DNA from: Himantopus leucocephalus
Taxonomy: Eukaryota > Chordata > Aves > Charadriiformes > Recurvirostridae
Assembly: GCA_003993805.1 (NCBI GenBank)
Contig: RSEF01000001.1
Location: forward strand, 93,857,223 to 93,921,222
Length of the DNA stretch: 64,000 nucleotides
Reading direction: 5' to 3'
The notes beneath the pieces were generated by a model, which had not been told where the DNA came from, did no database searches, and worked only from the letters and a program-made list of their open reading frames with translations. A program made the position numbers and the translations under genes. Of the stretch, positions 1 to 16,188 are shown piece by piece (position 1 is the first letter of the stretch; each line of letters starts with the position of its first letter).

Positions 1-643
1 AGCAGACAGGCAGGATTTCCGCCGTCACGTCCCGCGGGTAGCAGCAGTGCCGCAGTGCCTCATTACGATGGTGCTCACGCTGCAGCGCACGGCCTGCCGG
101 GCAAGCGGACGGGCTGGTGGCCCCATCCACAGCACGGCTGGCTAAACCCACCCAGGGGAGCCAAAGACAGGCTGGGGGGGGGGGGGGGGGGTGGGTGGNA
201 AGAGAGGTCCCAGCCAGCACCCGCCGCCTCCAAGCGATGGGAGGAATGGGAGACGCTTGGGGACCCACTGCTCCCTCGGGGTGTCCCCAGCATCTCTGCG
301 GCCCCTTTGCCCTTGCCGCCATGCTGGGGGAGCAGCCGGGCTGGGAGAGGGGCGCCAGGCTGCAGCCGTGTGTGTGTGTGCGGGGGGTGTCTGTCCTTTG
401 TTACCGGGGGAAAGCAGCGCACGCCATTCCCCGGGGCACTGGCGGCAGCGAGCCCCGAAGAGGCATCCCCTCGCCGGCCATCAGCGTGGGGGGGGGGCCC
501 TTCCCGCCTCCCCATGCAGGGGCCCGGCCGCCCTTTCCCCGCCCTGGGGACACCTCCCCCCCGCAGGGCGACGACCCGGCTTCCTCCGGGACCGCGGCAT
601 CTCTCATCACCATCACCGCCATCACCCCGGGGGGGGGGGGGGG
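1..643. other. GC-rich 5' flank of GAPDH, no gene recognised
   Basis: The stretch is rich in G, C and CpG and contains G-runs at 174-190 and 629-643, which suggests the upstream part of the GAPDH CpG island. I searched for the conserved GAPDH start (MVKVGVNG-type codons followed by a donor) and did not find it here. Open frames crossing the stretch run into the Ns and match no family I know. A single N at 199 sits beside a G homopolymer. Confidence 0.5.
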
Positions 644-1380
644 NNNNNNNNNNNNNNNNNNNNNNNNNNNNNNNNNNNNNNNNNNNNNNNNNNNNNNNNN
701 NNNNNNNNNNNNNNNNNNNNNNNNNNNNNNNNNNNNNNNNNNNNNNNNNNNNNNNNNNNNNNNNNNNNNNNNNNNNNNNNNNNNNNNNNNNNNNNNNNNN
801 NNNNNNNNNNNNNNNNNNNNNNNNNNNNNNNNNNNNNNNNNNNNNNNNNNNNNNNNNNNNNNNNNNNNNNNNNNNNNNNNNNNNNNNNNNNNNNNNNNNN
901 NNNNNNNNNNNNNNNNNNNNNNNNNNNNNNNNNNNNNNNNNNNNNNNNNNNNNNNNNNNNNNNNNNNNNNNNNNNNNNNNNNNNNNNNNNNNNNNNNNNN
1001 NNNNNNNNNNNNNNNNNNNNNNNNNNNNNNNNNNNNNNNNNNNNNNNNNNNNNNNNNNNNNNNNNNNNNNNNNNNNNNNNNNNNNNNNNNNNNNNNNNNN
1101 NNNNNNNNNNNNNNNNNNNNNNNNNNNNNNNNNNNNNNNNNNNNNNNNNNNNNNNNNNNNNNNNNNNNNNNNNNNNNNNNNNNNNNNNNNNNNNNNNNNN
1201 NNNNNNNNNNNNNNNNNNNNNNNNNNNNNNNNNNNNNNNNNNNNNNNNNNNNNNNNNNNNNNNNNNNNNNNNNNNNNNNNNNNNNNNNNNNNNNNNNNNN
1301 NNNNNNNNNNNNNNNNNNNNNNNNNNNNNNNNNNNNNNNNNNNNNNNNNNNNNNNNNNNNNNNNNNNNNNNNNNNNNNNN
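644..1380. other. Assembly gap (737 Ns) hiding GAPDH exon
   Basis: An unbroken run of N is flanked by poly-G on the left (629-643) and poly-C on the right (1383-1403). GAPDH coding exon 1 (start codon through Asn7 and the first two bases of the Gly8 codon) is absent from the visible sequence on both sides. It therefore most likely lies in this gap, together with the non-coding first exon and the core promoter. Confidence 0.9.
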
Positions 1381-1590
1381 GTCCCCCCCCCCCCCCCCCC
1401 CCCGGTGGTCCCCGCACCCCGCCGGCGGGCTGCAGCCCCCCACCGAAAGGTCGCCCGGTGGATCGTGTGTCGGTGGCGGCCCCGGGGACGTGACCTTCTC
1501 CCACCGGGCCGAGGAGTAACCGGATCCCCGGGGCCCTCAGTAAATTTAGCGCTTGACCTTTCCTGTGTGGGGGTCGTTCTTAATCTTTAA

Positions 1591-4379
<2,789 letters not shown>

Positions 4380-4587
4380 GCCGAGCACACAGCCCCCCTG
4401 CTGCCTAGGGAAGCAGGACTCTCCTTCGTTGGAGCCCCTGCCCTTCTTCACCACCGCTTAGCTCTGCATCCTGCAGTGAGAGGCCAGTTCTGTTCCCTTG
4501 TCTCCCCCACTCCTCCAACTTCTCCCCGAGCCTGGGGGAGGTGGAGAGGCTGATAGAAACTGATCTGTTTGTGTACCACCTTACATC

Positions 4588-4593
4588 AATAAA
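4588..4593 (+). terminator. GAPDH: GAPDH poly(A) signal AATAAA
   Basis: A canonical AATAAA lies 209 bases after the GAPDH stop codon, followed at about 20-30 bases by a TG/T-rich stretch (4612-4625). The implied 3'UTR is about 230 nt, similar to known GAPDH mRNAs. Confidence 0.85.
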
Positions 4594-5154
4594 AGTGATC
4601 ACCATCTGAAATGCCTTGTCTGTCAGTGGGAAATGGGAGAAAGTGGGGGGTAATCAGCAAATTTAGGTGCCTTCTTTAAGATGGGCCCTGCCAGCCTGGC
4701 TGCAACTGCTGGGACAGCTCTTGTAGGCAGCGCTACGTGGACACCATGTTAAGGCTGTGAACCCAGGCGACGGAGACATGGGAAAACGCCAGAAGAGTTG
4801 CTCGGACAGTTTGGGTCCTGTGTAGGCACAGTGCACCCCTGGGATACCTGGCTCGCAAAGAACAGCGAGTGCCCGTCTCTGCTGCGTGCCAGGCTGCAGC
4901 CAGTGGAGCTGTGGAATCGGACTGGTGCGCAGCCTGTGCCAGACGTGAGAGGCAGGGCTCCTGCCTGTGAGCTGAAATAAGGTGTGGTGCAGGGCTGCGC
5001 TCGCAGGGCTGCTGCGTGGTGGAGAGAAAGGCAGCTCTGCTGCTCCATCCACCTTCTCACCCTCTGGATTTGCTTGTCTGATGGGTGTATGCAAAATAAA
5101 GTGCTGAGCAGGTGACTTTTTTTTTTTTTGCACTTGGTTCGGCAAAGGGGTATG

Positions 5155-5212
5155 AGAAACAGGAATTATTTCTCTCTCCCCCTGGGGGCACAAGAAACAG
5201 GAATTATTTCTC
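5155..5212 (+). repeat. Tandem duplication with 38-base spacing
   Basis: The 20-mer AGAAACAGGAATTATTTCTC occurs at 5155-5174 and again at 5193-5212. The C/T-rich sequence after each copy is also similar (CTCTCCCCCTG and CTCCTTCCCCCTG). This is a short local duplication. Confidence 0.85.
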
Positions 5213-5930
5213 CTCCTTCCCCCTGTCTTAGTAGAAATGTTACAAGAAGGATTTTTTTTTTTTTTCATTTGCTTTTTACCTCTTCAAACGAATCAACTTG
5301 CCCTGGAGGAAATGGCTGCCTGGGGACGTGTTGGAGACCGGTGTTACCATGGTGGTAGCTTGTCTTAATTCTGGCTTAATTCTGTGCAGAAGGAGGGGCA
5401 GCTGCAGTTAAGCTCCTGAGCAGCAAATCTCTGCAAGGTGAGTGTCAGCCCTCTGCCAGGGACTGACTGCATTTACCTCCTGGAAGCACGAACGCTGCTG
5501 GGCAGGGGCTGAGCCTTCCGTGACCTATGAGCGGTAGGGTTAGATAAGCGATGCCCTGCATAAAATCATGCAGCCCTCGGCTCACTTTACTGTCTCGGGG
5601 GTGATGAGTCGTTCTCTCCTCGGCAGGCAGGGTTGGAGCTGTTGTCCGGACCTCAACTGCTTTAGACCCTGAGCCGGAGCAAGGACTTAAGCTGGAGGAC
5701 TTAAGCTCCCAGGATCAAGGTATGTTGGACATAGTTACCCCGGAGCCGCTTATCTCCAGCGGTTGGGCTGCGTAGAAATTAAATGTTTACTGGACTAGAG
5801 GGCGATGACTCAAAGTTGCTTTGCAAAGAGAAAGGTTGAATAACCTGCCTGTGGATAGGAGCTGGGACTCCGAGCAGCTCGTTAGCCCTGGGACAGCGGC
5901 AATACCTGGCTTGCCCCACAAATGGCCCCG

Positions 5931-6003
5931 TGGGAGCGTTGGGTAACTCTGGAGTTAAATGGGAGTGTTGGGTAACTCTGGAATTAAATGGGAGCTGCTG
6001 GGG
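5931..6003 (+). repeat. 29-bp minisatellite, about 2.5 copies
   Basis: Copies begin at 5931 and 5960 and differ at two positions; a partial third begins at 5989. The shared core is TTGGGTAACTCTGGA followed by TTAAATGGGAG. Confidence 0.85.
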
Positions 6004-7077
6004 CAAACTGGAGGCAGCCCTCCCATGGCGCTGGGTTTCTGCTGGGGAGCGGTGTAGCCTGCAGGCCTGTCAGGCTTACAAATGAGTCTTGGGTTGGTCC
6101 CATCCTGTCCTCGATTGCTGCGCTTGGGTGCTTTGAATGGCCGTCCTGTGCGCTGCTGCCCACATATTTGTGTGCGTGCCAGCGAAGTGCGCCTTGCTTG
6201 ATAATCTGGACGTGCAGAGAGGCTACCGAAACATCTTGTTGGGGGGGGTACCTCTTTTCCCACGCAAAACAAAGATATTTTGAACGGGGTTTAAGGTAGG
6301 AACACATCGATAAGTTACCTTTTTCATCTAAGAAGCCTTATGTTTCTTGAGCAAGGTAAGGCTGCCTGAAAATCCACCCACAGCAAAGAACTTGTGTTAT
6401 TTAACAAGAAAGAGCCCTATCCAACCTGAGATCAAATTGCTGTGGGAATGAGCAAATTCATACAAGCTGGGGGTGGGGTAGGGTGGAGGAAGAGTGTGTT
6501 CCCTCAGACCAACAATTGCCATGAATGTCTCCGATAAAGGTTCGCTGTGTTTTAAAACACTATTTCAACTGGTTTACAAATCTTGCTCGAAATTCTCGGA
6601 AAAAGCGATACGGTACCCAGGTGAGGCAAGCCAGGAATCGCAGAATTTCAAACACGGTTGCTCTTGTGTTGAAACAGGGAGAGCAAGCGTGGCAAACGAG
6701 TGGTGCAGCCTTTGGACCGCCTGGAGGGCTGGGTTTCCTGCCTCATATAAGCTCCCAAAAAAGCACAGCTCTTCTCCTGAATCCTCGTTTTGTATCCAGA
6801 CGCTGTGCCTGCAGATGGCACCACAGCAAGGCTCCTCCGGACAGATGGAAAAGCTAGCTCAGTGGTCAGCCTGTCCAAGGGCTGCAACCCTGTCCTAAAA
6901 ATCTTTTTTTTTTTTTTATTTTTGGGTCAATTTTTCAAATTGATATATATGACACTGGGTGGCATTGGTATAAAGACAGGAGATGTGCTGTGGCAGCTGC
7001 TTCTCTCTCCAGAGAAGAGTTTTCTCCTAAGTAGGGGAGCTCTGGGTTTGCTCTTAAAGCATTTCTAAGGAAAACTG

Positions 7078-7301
7078 ATAGAAATTAGGTTGGATATTAG
7101 GAAAAATTTTTTCACGGAAAGGGTTATCCAACATTGGAATAGGCTGCCCAGGGAGGTGGTGGATTCGCCATCCCTGGAGGTATTTAAAAAAAGGGTAGAC
7201 AAGGTACTTGGGGATATGGTTTAGATGTGGCTTTGTCAGGTTAGGTTAATGGTTGGACTAGATGATCTGAAAGGTCCCTTCCAACCTTAACTATTCTATG
7301 A
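7078..7301 (+). mobile_element. CR1 LINE 3' fragment
   Basis: The sequence shows the standard avian CR1 tail. The TTGGATATTAGGAAAAATTT block is followed by the GGCTGCCCAGGGAGGTGGTGG block, then TTGGACTAGATGATCT, AGGTCCCTTCCAACC and a terminal ATTCTATGA. The orientation is sense and the copy is truncated at its 5' end, as most CR1 copies are. Confidence 0.95.
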
Positions 7302-10300
7302 AATGCTTGGTCAGGCGTTCAGACAGGCATAAAGAACCTCTTGTTCGGCAAAAGAGCTAAAAGCGATCGTGCCACTCTGCCGGGACAAACCGGCTCTGAG
7401 AGCAGCTGTGATAAGCCAGATATCCACCCTGGTTTATGAACGCCTTGCAAGGGGAAGGTATGGAAAGCCACCGATCCCGGCCAAAGGCGTGACTTTTGCC
7501 TTCCTCGCCCGGCCAGGCACCAGGGCTGGCGGTGCTGGGCCATCGTGGGAGAGGGATGCACTTGAGATACGGGTTCACTCCTTCGCAGGGCTGTGCTGAC
7601 ACAAAGGTCTCCATCCAGCCCAAGGGACAACTTCTCTGACGGGCAGCCGACCATTTCCAGGGGTGGTGAGCCACATCTTTTGTTTCTTTTTTTTTTTTTA
7701 AGACAGAGGATATTCAAGTGATGCTGCGGTATGGTAATTAGCAGTGGTGTTACAGGAAAATTCCCTTTTAGGGTAACTTTGAATGTTTAAGAGAAATTAT
7801 TTTATGCTTCATTGGCACTTGCACACACCGCCACGCATGCATTACTCCCCCAAGAAATGGCGAGTTGTCCTCAGCCCGCCTTCTTCTCAAGATGTCAACC
7901 TGAGACTTCAGCATTAAGGAAGAAGCCATGTATTGATAGTCATCTTGAGCAGATGTGGAAACTAATTCAGCTTGCTTGCAAAAAAAAAAACCCAAAAAAC
8001 CAAACAAAACCACCCCAAAATGTAACAAAATGGTGACTGTATAAGCACAGTAAAAAAAAGCCTCAGCCATTTAAAACATACTCTGTCCACTTCTAGAGTA
8101 AATGAGTCTTTGAGCAAAGTAATCCACAAGGTCTGTGCAAGGAAGAGGAGATACAGGGCTCCGATGGGAAAGACTATGATGCAAGGCGCATATTGGACAG
8201 TCATATGCGAGAAACATCTTAATAATGTTCCAAACTCTTCTTTGTCACAGATGCCACTCACAAACTGCAGGTTCATGACTTAAAGTCAGGGTATGCAAAT
8301 GCCACTGTGGGCATGGGCAGTACTCGCAGAAATCAGCCATTTCATCAAAACCAAGCTGCTCACATTTGAGCAATCATATCGTGCACACGCTGCAAAACCA
8401 AATAATTTGTTACTTACTCTTCTGACCTGAGTATAATTTCATACTAGAGGACAGCCAGCTGACCTCCGTATATTACCTTACTATAGAAGTGTCATCTTCT
8501 TGAGGGAGTTAGTCTCAATTAAATGTTCCTGGAAGGGACAATAGTAATGGGTTATGCTTTACTGCGTAAGATTTGAAAAGACAGCCTTCAAAAAGCTGAA
8601 GCTGTAGTCAAATGAAAATAGAAGAAAAACTCATAAGTACTAACAAATTAAAATTAAGAGCCTAAAAATGGCAGATTTTTTAGGAAGCTATGTGACAAAT
8701 AGAAAAGGTAGTATGAAAACCTTTGTCAGATGCAGCTTGGAGACATGAAAGGTGCCAAAAAGCCATAAGATGGTGGAGGAATGATTAGGGAAGCTAAGGC
8801 CACAGCAGAAAAGTAAAACTCATGTTTTGCCATCAGACAAGCTTCAGGGTGTTCCCAAACAAGAGATTTTTTTTTTTTCCTCAGCAGCAATGAGATGAAG
8901 CCACTGTTGCAAACCAAAGTGCCAGGACGTGAGAACACGTCTGTGACATGAAGGGCAGCAAACCCTCAATAACCAGGTGCCAGACTCAGATGGTCTCCAG
9001 TGTGAAATGGATGAACAGCTAACCGTGCTGTAATTCACCGCTCACATCAGCTCCCACGTGATGAAGAGCAACCGGATTTAGGAAAAAACAGACTGGCAAA
9101 ACCTTTCCAAGAACCTGAACTGGCCCGGGACAGGGAAGCCCACCCTCTCCAGGCTGAAAACTAGTGTCCAGGCTGGTGGGGACTGAGCAAGAAGGTGCGA
9201 GCAGCTTGTGTCTGAGGACATCTGCCCCAGGGTTGTTTCCATTCAACACCTTTAGAACAATGTGGAGCATGGGGTGCCAAGGTTTGCTGTTTACGCAAAA
9301 TGATGCTGAACACTCAACAGTGAATCAGCCTGTGGAAAGCTGCAGAAGGATCTTGTGACCAGGTGACTGGGTTATTAAAATGGTGGGTGCAATTCAAGGT
9401 TGCTAAGTGAGAATACATAATACAAATAACTAAACTTTTCACTCTCAAAACTTTTTTCTCCCAACTGGAATCATGGTTAGGAGTCTTTGCTCCATCTACT
9501 CCAGCCTGTGATGCAATGAAGGACAAAGCACACAAGGATAAAAGGTGTTTAAAGATGCCATCAGCTTCAGCGTCTGGCTGAGAACTCACACGAGGTTGCT
9601 TGTGAGCCCTGCTCCCTAAGTCTTTCCAGCCCTCCTGGGGATGGTTAGTCACTCGTATTTTTTGCTCTTAGATGTACCTATGCATAGCTTAACTATTGGC
9701 TACATATGTATGGCAACAGAACCTACATTTTTGACTCTATTTAAAATTATATTTTAATGCCTCTTGGGCATTTTTGACTGAGACGTTTACTCCTTTTGAG
9801 CATCTACAGAATTTTTACGTATCAAAAATGATGTCAAATCCTTGTCCGTCCATAAATCCGTGCAGATTTTTTCCATTCCTTTGTGATTTCTACCCTCCTC
9901 CCCTCTCCACTGGTTTCTCATTGGTTTTCGTACATGGCCTGTCAGACTAATCACTGACGTCATTTGTTCACCCGTCCACCCAGTCCTTTTTAAATGTCTT
10001 CCCCGATGCATTTAAAAATTGACAGCAGCAAACCACGGATTTCAGCAGCTTTTTCATCACCACCGAGGTTAGCGTGCTTTGCAGAACGCCATTTGCAGGA
10101 ACGCAGTGACAGCGCTGTTTTGTTTTGGTTTTTTTTTTCTTCAGCATCACTTACTCCATCTCCCCAGGCAGCCTCAAGGCTTTGTGCGGTGGCTTGTTCA
10201 CTGCTACGGCCCCCCCGCCCCGTGCACCTCTCCACATTAGCGTGCTCTAGGTCATCTGTGCCTGGAAATGTAGGAGTGCGTATTCTGAGAAGATCCTGTC

Positions 10301-13300
10301 AAGGATCCTCCTTAATTGCTAATGGCCTGGAAAGTGCTTCATCATTTGCCTCTGACCACATTCTGCTATTTCCAAATACAGAACAGACATATCTGGTGAG
10401 TACTTCTCTTTTTTTGCCTCGTTTTAATTTTTTTTTTCCCCCCGATTTCAACCAAGAAAAAAGGTCTCTATTACTGCTAGGATTGATTTTTTTTTTTTTT
10501 AAATATAACTAGAACAACTTGTTAGTGTCCTTAGACATCCAGCTACTGTTTGGGTTTTTTTCTTGAGGTGACATGAGTAGCTGAAGATCTTTTTTATACA
10601 GCTGAATTATTTTGCTGTCCCTCTATTCCTTTTCTCCCACCCACGGTTGCTATATTTGTTACAAGGTTTATTTTTATTAATTAAGGGAAGGCTTTATTTT
10701 TATTTTTATTAGTTATTCTTATTTTTAAGTACTATTGTCACATGGCCACTTATTCAAGGAAGTAGTTTACTGAAAGCTATCTTCTCATGCATACTAAAGC
10801 ACAGCTTTTTGGATAACTGGAAAACTCTCTTCTTTCCAAAGATCTCCCACTTAATCATAATTTTATTAATACTTCCCCTAAACAAATTCACTGTAAGGAA
10901 AGGCTACATAAGACCATGCAGTTCTGTTATGGCATTTTTGTCCTGGGTGATGTCTTGATTTGTTTCTCAGTTGATCCCTTGGCAACCATCAATCCTAACA
11001 CTGTCTTCATCTGTCCTAAGGACATCTAAAATCATTGCCTTACTTGGGCATGCCATCATTTGTAAGTTGATGAGAAACGCTCCACAGCACAGCATATTCT
11101 TCAGTATCTCCAACCAAAGTCTCCCATGACAACAGAATTTTCCTTTTCGCACAAAGCAGACAGGTACTCACACAATAAATCACCATGTTTTGTTTGGGGA
11201 TTCAGGAGTATATAAAAGATCCTTCAATGCCGTGATGAAATTGCGTGTCAGAGAATGTTGTTTGGATGTGAGCTCTGGAGTGAATGTGATTTTTAGCACA
11301 GCTTGCAACCCCAATTCACAATTGTTCTTGCCTATTCCACCTTTACCCAACAGGTTAGACTGCTGAGCTAGCAGTTCTACGATGTGGCTGTGAACATTAA
11401 AAATATCAATTAACCACATTTCTTCCTATCCTGAGAATTTCTGTTTCCTCTTGCACCTTACTCAGATGCAGTCTACTGTCGAAGCTGAAAATGCTGCCTC
11501 TTCCCATCTGTTGTGATATTGGTCCAGCTCGATCATGATGCCTTTTGGTGGCCACTTGAGCTCCCTTTCCGTAGTGTTACCTTAGTACCTTCCCAGCTGT
11601 TACAGCTGCTCTCCAAGCTATGAAATCTATACCCCCGCCTCTGCCAGAGCACCTACAGCATCCTCTCCTTGTTCCTGTCCCAAGAGAAAGTGGCCCAAGC
11701 ATTTAGAAAATGCACATCTAAAACAGCTCTCACATCCACTGGAAGATTTTGAATGGTGACTGGGCTTTTCTAAAGCTGTCTGTAGCCCATCCAGCTCTCC
11801 ACGCTGTCTTACTGTCGCTCCCAGTATTAATCACCACGTGTAGGAGCTTGTGAGATGTTTTCAGGAGCCTGTCCATGCATCATCCAGGTGCATCTCCAAG
11901 GAGACAGCACTCCACTGTGTTCTGTGTTAATTCTGACCTCTCCTCTCGAAAGGAGGTTTCTTACCTGTAACCAGAGTATTTGACATACTTGATCATCACA
12001 TACAAGTTCTGGGATACTTTGTGCCACAGTTACCTGAGAAAGCAACAACCATAAACATATAAAGAATATGGCCTTCTTGAGAACAAATGAAGCTTTTGTA
12101 GCAGAGGTACGAGGCTTAGGAAAGCCAATCTCCTAGCTCAAATCTAGAAACAAGAACAACTTTCTCTGCAGCTTTGATCTCTCCCTACCTCTTGGCTAAG
12201 AAACAAGATAAACAGAATAATAAACAGGTTACCAAGGAATCAAAAGTTGCTCCAGCGAAGGCTGTCAGCATAACATTTAGGTCCATCTAAGGAATCCTGA
12301 AATGGGGAAAAGCTAACTCACACAAAGCAGAGGCACGTGTGACAGGTGACAATGTGTCTTCAGCAGAAGGGTGCTGGGTGGAAAACTTGGGACCTTAACT
12401 GAACAGACAGACAAGTCAGACTCTTTCAGTTCTGAGATATGATCTAAAATAGATGGGATCCAGGAATGAGTGAAGGGAGGGAGTGGGCTTGCTTAACACA
12501 GGGAAGAAGATCTGGGCTACTTAGTGGTTAGGGTGACTGAACCCTCTCTAGAGCCAGTGAGAACATCCCACATCCATGTGGTGAGGTGCAAGGAGGGTAA
12601 TGCTCTCCACCCTCTCTGTGGGAACATCTGGTAGTCTTCATCAAGGAACTCAGTGGGCCTGGTCTCAGAGTTATCTTGCCAGACAGGGTCTCTGAGGATG
12701 AGCTCTCACATTTCAGGTAACTTCACCAGGGAAGGGGCAGGGCAGGCCACTCTGCATGCCACAGGATCAGAAACACATTCAGCAGGGAGCCAGGGCTCAC
12801 TTCTGGCACCATTTGTTGAACTCCCTTGCCAAGAGGCACAGGGGAGCACAGAGAACTGCATTGCTCACCCCAGCTCAAAGGCTGGTCGTGTCCCTCAGTG
12901 CCTCACGGAGGCAGGATGCTGACAAGTGGATCTGTCCCAGCCAGGGGACAGCTTGTGCCTCGTTTTTGTGCCACTCCTGCTGCTGATATAAAAGTTGTGC
13001 CTGTCACCTAGACACAACAGTCAAAATGTTGGGGACTGAGAAGGCAAAGCAATCACTACCATGTTCTCAGACTAACCAGGTAAGTCTCCACCAACATGGA
13101 CTTCTGTAGGGCAGGGAAGCTGAACCAGCCGGCCTAAATATTCAATGGGAGGACGCGACTGCCGATCCGGAGCGACATGATCCTAAAAGGATGGTCTTGG
13201 ACAGATGTTCATGGAGGTGACCAGAGAGCAGCCGCATGTGAAGAGTCCCGAGGTGGATGCTGACAGAGGGACTGCCCAGATGCATCCTGCCATGGGACCT

Positions 13301-15434
13301 CATTCAGTAAGACCCATCTGTGCTTGGACTGTACTTGGGCAATAAACATTCCCATTAATGCATGGACACTGAGTGAGACAGGACATGCCAAGGTATGCTC
13401 TAGTGAGCTAAAGACCACACCAAGCTCAGCTGTATCATGCTCACGGGTAAGCATGGTCAGCTAGGAAGAGTAACTGACCTGTTCTCCCAAAGTTCATTTC
13501 ATCAACTCATCAGCTGGGTTGAGAATAGGAAAAGGCCCCTTCCATCCATGGCCAAGATGTCCCCGCAACCAAGACTTTAAGAAAGTTTAGGCCAAAGATA
13601 TTTTAATGGGCTGGAGTCTACGGGTAAATGAGATCATACATGATTATTCCCTGTGAGATGAATACAGACCAGCACGTGTTCAAAAGATCAAGCAGCCAAG
13701 ACCTGGGTGTTTGCTACACAATTTCTTCTGATATTGCTTCCTGAGCAGGCTCCATCTGGTGTCCTGGAAAAGGGATGAGGTTAGGGAAAGGAGAAGCAAC
13801 ACAGCACTGAACAGTTCCTAGACACCACAGTTCCCAGCAGGGTTCATGGTGCAGAAAAGCAGGCTAAATACTCCCCAAAGAATGGAGAGGAGCCCACAGA
13901 GAAGAGTTAAATAAATGGAGGGTCCACATCTTCTCACATCCAGCATCAAAGATGTGGGGTCACCACTGATGGACAGGCAGATGCAGGGGAGATGGCCCGG
14001 CTAACACTGGAGGTCCTGGGCTGTGGTTCCCATACTGAGAAATTGCTGAGGCAAAGGATTACTGGTATGTGTCCTGCCAGTGAGATCTCATGGGCTTTCA
14101 CACTGGTTGGGGAATGGAGCCTACTGCTGGTGATACAATGCACCAGAGAACAGCATCTTGCACACGCGCATAAGGGGAGAGCTCAGTTTCACTGCAGATG
14201 AAGTTCTGACAAGCAGTGTGGGACTGGGGTCCCCACATGTCCTGGTACACGGGTGTCTAGCAGCACCAGCTGCTCTGCTGGGCAACAACTGCTCGAGACA
14301 GAGATATTGGTCTTTCTATGCTTCATGCTTGTAAGTTCTCAGCGTACATGCTCTACAGTCCTGTGGGTTTCTTATGCAGTACCGAGAGGCCAAGATACAC
14401 ATGTCATGGATTACGCACGGGGGAAGCCAGACTTAGCCACTCACAGAGCTCTCCGCAGCAGAGAAAGGGCAGAAAATGCTGCAAAGAAATGTACGGGAAA
14501 GGGGATTTACATCAACCAAAAGAGCCTCCAGGCAGGATATAAAGTGATCCCTGAGCGTGCGAGGCATCATCACTAGAAAGAAAAAGCCCAGACTACAATA
14601 TGTCCTCTGGCTGTAGATCTTTTAGGAAGAAAAATAAGTAGGGAAGAGGGAAAGAGACAGAAAGAGTCAGGAAAGGCGACAGGGTGAAGGCCCTGTCTCA
14701 GGGCAGGCACCAGGGCTGCCTGGGCAGCCCCCTGCAGCTGGGGCAGGGAGGGGAACACGCCTCTGCCGTTATCCAGCACCCTGCGGCTCCCGCAAAATGC
14801 TCTTCCGGCTTCCCCGCGAGAGGCGAAGGTGGCATGCACCGAGTCAGAGCCCAGCCACAGCAGACCATCGGCTGATGAACCGCCATCTCCCCGCGCCAGC
14901 AGCAATGCCCTAGCTGCGCCCTGGCCTTGGGGGGGGGCTTTCCTCAGCTGCCATTTGCAGGGCTTCGCCTCCCCGCCCCCAGCTCAGCCCGCGCCAAAAC
15001 CCCAACACATGCCTTAACACGTCTTGCAGGCAGAGGCAGAGGACCTCACCCTGCCCAGACGCCAACCCTCTGCGCTGTGGTGCACGGATGCGCCGGTGCT
15101 CGCTGCTCAGCAAAGCATTAGCCACCCGAGCCAAACCTAGGGAGAGAAACCATGGCATCCCCCAGCCCCCATTTTATCTACCTTACCCAACCTTAGAGAT
15201 GATGCAAAAACTCTACCGCCTTTCTACTTTCTCCTCCCTTCTTCAGGAACTTTCATGAGCAGCGTTTTTCTCTGGAGCTTAACTTGCCTTGGCTGTGCAG
15301 CCTGGGTCTGCTGCTCAGCGGTTGGCCCGGCAAAACGCTGCCTCTCTCAGCAGCTGCTCACCCCCCTCCTGCCACACCGCCAGGCACCAGCCTCCTGTCA
15401 CTGGAGGAGCATCTGCAGCAGCCACCCAGCCAAA
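7302..15434. other. Long intergenic stretch, GAPDH to IFFO1
   Basis: I recognise no exon, RNA gene or intact mobile element in these 8 kb. The stretch holds A-rich simple sequence (7979-8018) and AT-rich, T-rich DNA (10380-10740). A segment at 11940-12000 (TTTCTTACCTGTAACCAGAG) resembles a dispersed motif I associate with old reptilian repeats, but I cannot name it. From about 14,600 to 15,120 the sequence becomes GC-rich. Open frames are short and unsupported. Confidence 0.5.
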
Positions 15435-15680
15435 TCACAGAACCATAGAATGGTTTAGGTTGGAAGGGACCTTGAAGATCATAGAGTTCCAACCCCCCTG
15501 CCATGGGCAGGGACACCTCCCACTAGACCAGGTTGCTCAAAGCCCCATCCAGCCTGGCCTTGAACACCTCCAGGGATGGGGCTTCCACAACTTCTCTGGG
15601 CAACCTGCTCCAGTGCCTCACCACCCTCAGAGTGAAAAATTTCTTCCTAATATCTGATCTAAATCTACCCTCTTCCAGGG
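15435..15680 (-). mobile_element. CR1 LINE 3' fragment, antisense
   Basis: It begins with TCACAGAACCATAGAATGG, the reverse complement of the CR1 3' end. It continues through AGGTTGGAAGGGACCTT, TGGGCAGGGACACCTCCCAC, CTCCAGGGATGGGGC and AAATTTCTTCCTAATATCT. It is a well-preserved avian CR1 in minus orientation. Confidence 0.95.
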
Positions 15681-16188
15681 GTATGCTACAAGTGATGGTG
15701 GGAGAGGGGAGCCCCCACTGTGGTTACACCAGGGTTGGATGCAGGACTGGGGGCAGGCAAGAAGATGTTCTGGGATGCCTTTGTAAAAAGCTGACGTGGC
15801 AGAGGAGGCCAGGCTCTGGGAGATGAAGGTCCGCAAGGTGCAAGCCATGTTTTGCTTTGTTTTCCCCACAGAAGCCGAGACCTTTCCAATCCCTCAGCCT
15901 CAGCACTGATGATGCTCCAAGGTTAGGAACAAGGCAGACCACACAGCACCGGTGCTACACATGGCCAGTCGAGGGCCAGTGGCTCCCGGCACAGGGATCT
16001 CTCCACCGTCCCATCTGCCAGCCCCATCCGGCACATCCAAGGGACAGAAGTGTCCCACAGGAGGCCCCTCATTGACATGGGCTTGGGGATCCAGTAGAGG
16101 ATGCCCCCCCGCCTCGAGCCACGTGGTGCCCACAGCAGCACAGGGAGAGCTCACACCCGGCGAAGCTATAGAAAAGGAAACTGTCCCA

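Larger units (their letters stand above)
4626..7077. other. Intergenic sequence downstream of GAPDH
   Basis: I see no gene. The stretch holds poly-T runs (5117-5129, 5251-5265, 6904-6917), two small tandem duplications listed separately, and another AATAAA at 5095-5100 that could serve a longer GAPDH transcript. Open frames here are short and match no family. Confidence 0.6.

Noticed and set aside
55..1590. Long plus-strand frame (511 codons) at the window start, with similar frames in other phases
   Set aside because: Most of its length is Ns read as open codons; the rest is low-complexity GC-rich sequence without any domain.
5095..5100. AATAAA as the end of an extra gene downstream of GAPDH
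   Set aside because: No upstream exon or coding signal belongs to it; at most it is an alternative GAPDH poly(A) site.
12480..13500. Possible retroviral internal sequence between GAPDH and IFFO1
   Set aside because: No gag, pol or env motif could be read in any frame and no flanking LTR pair was seen.
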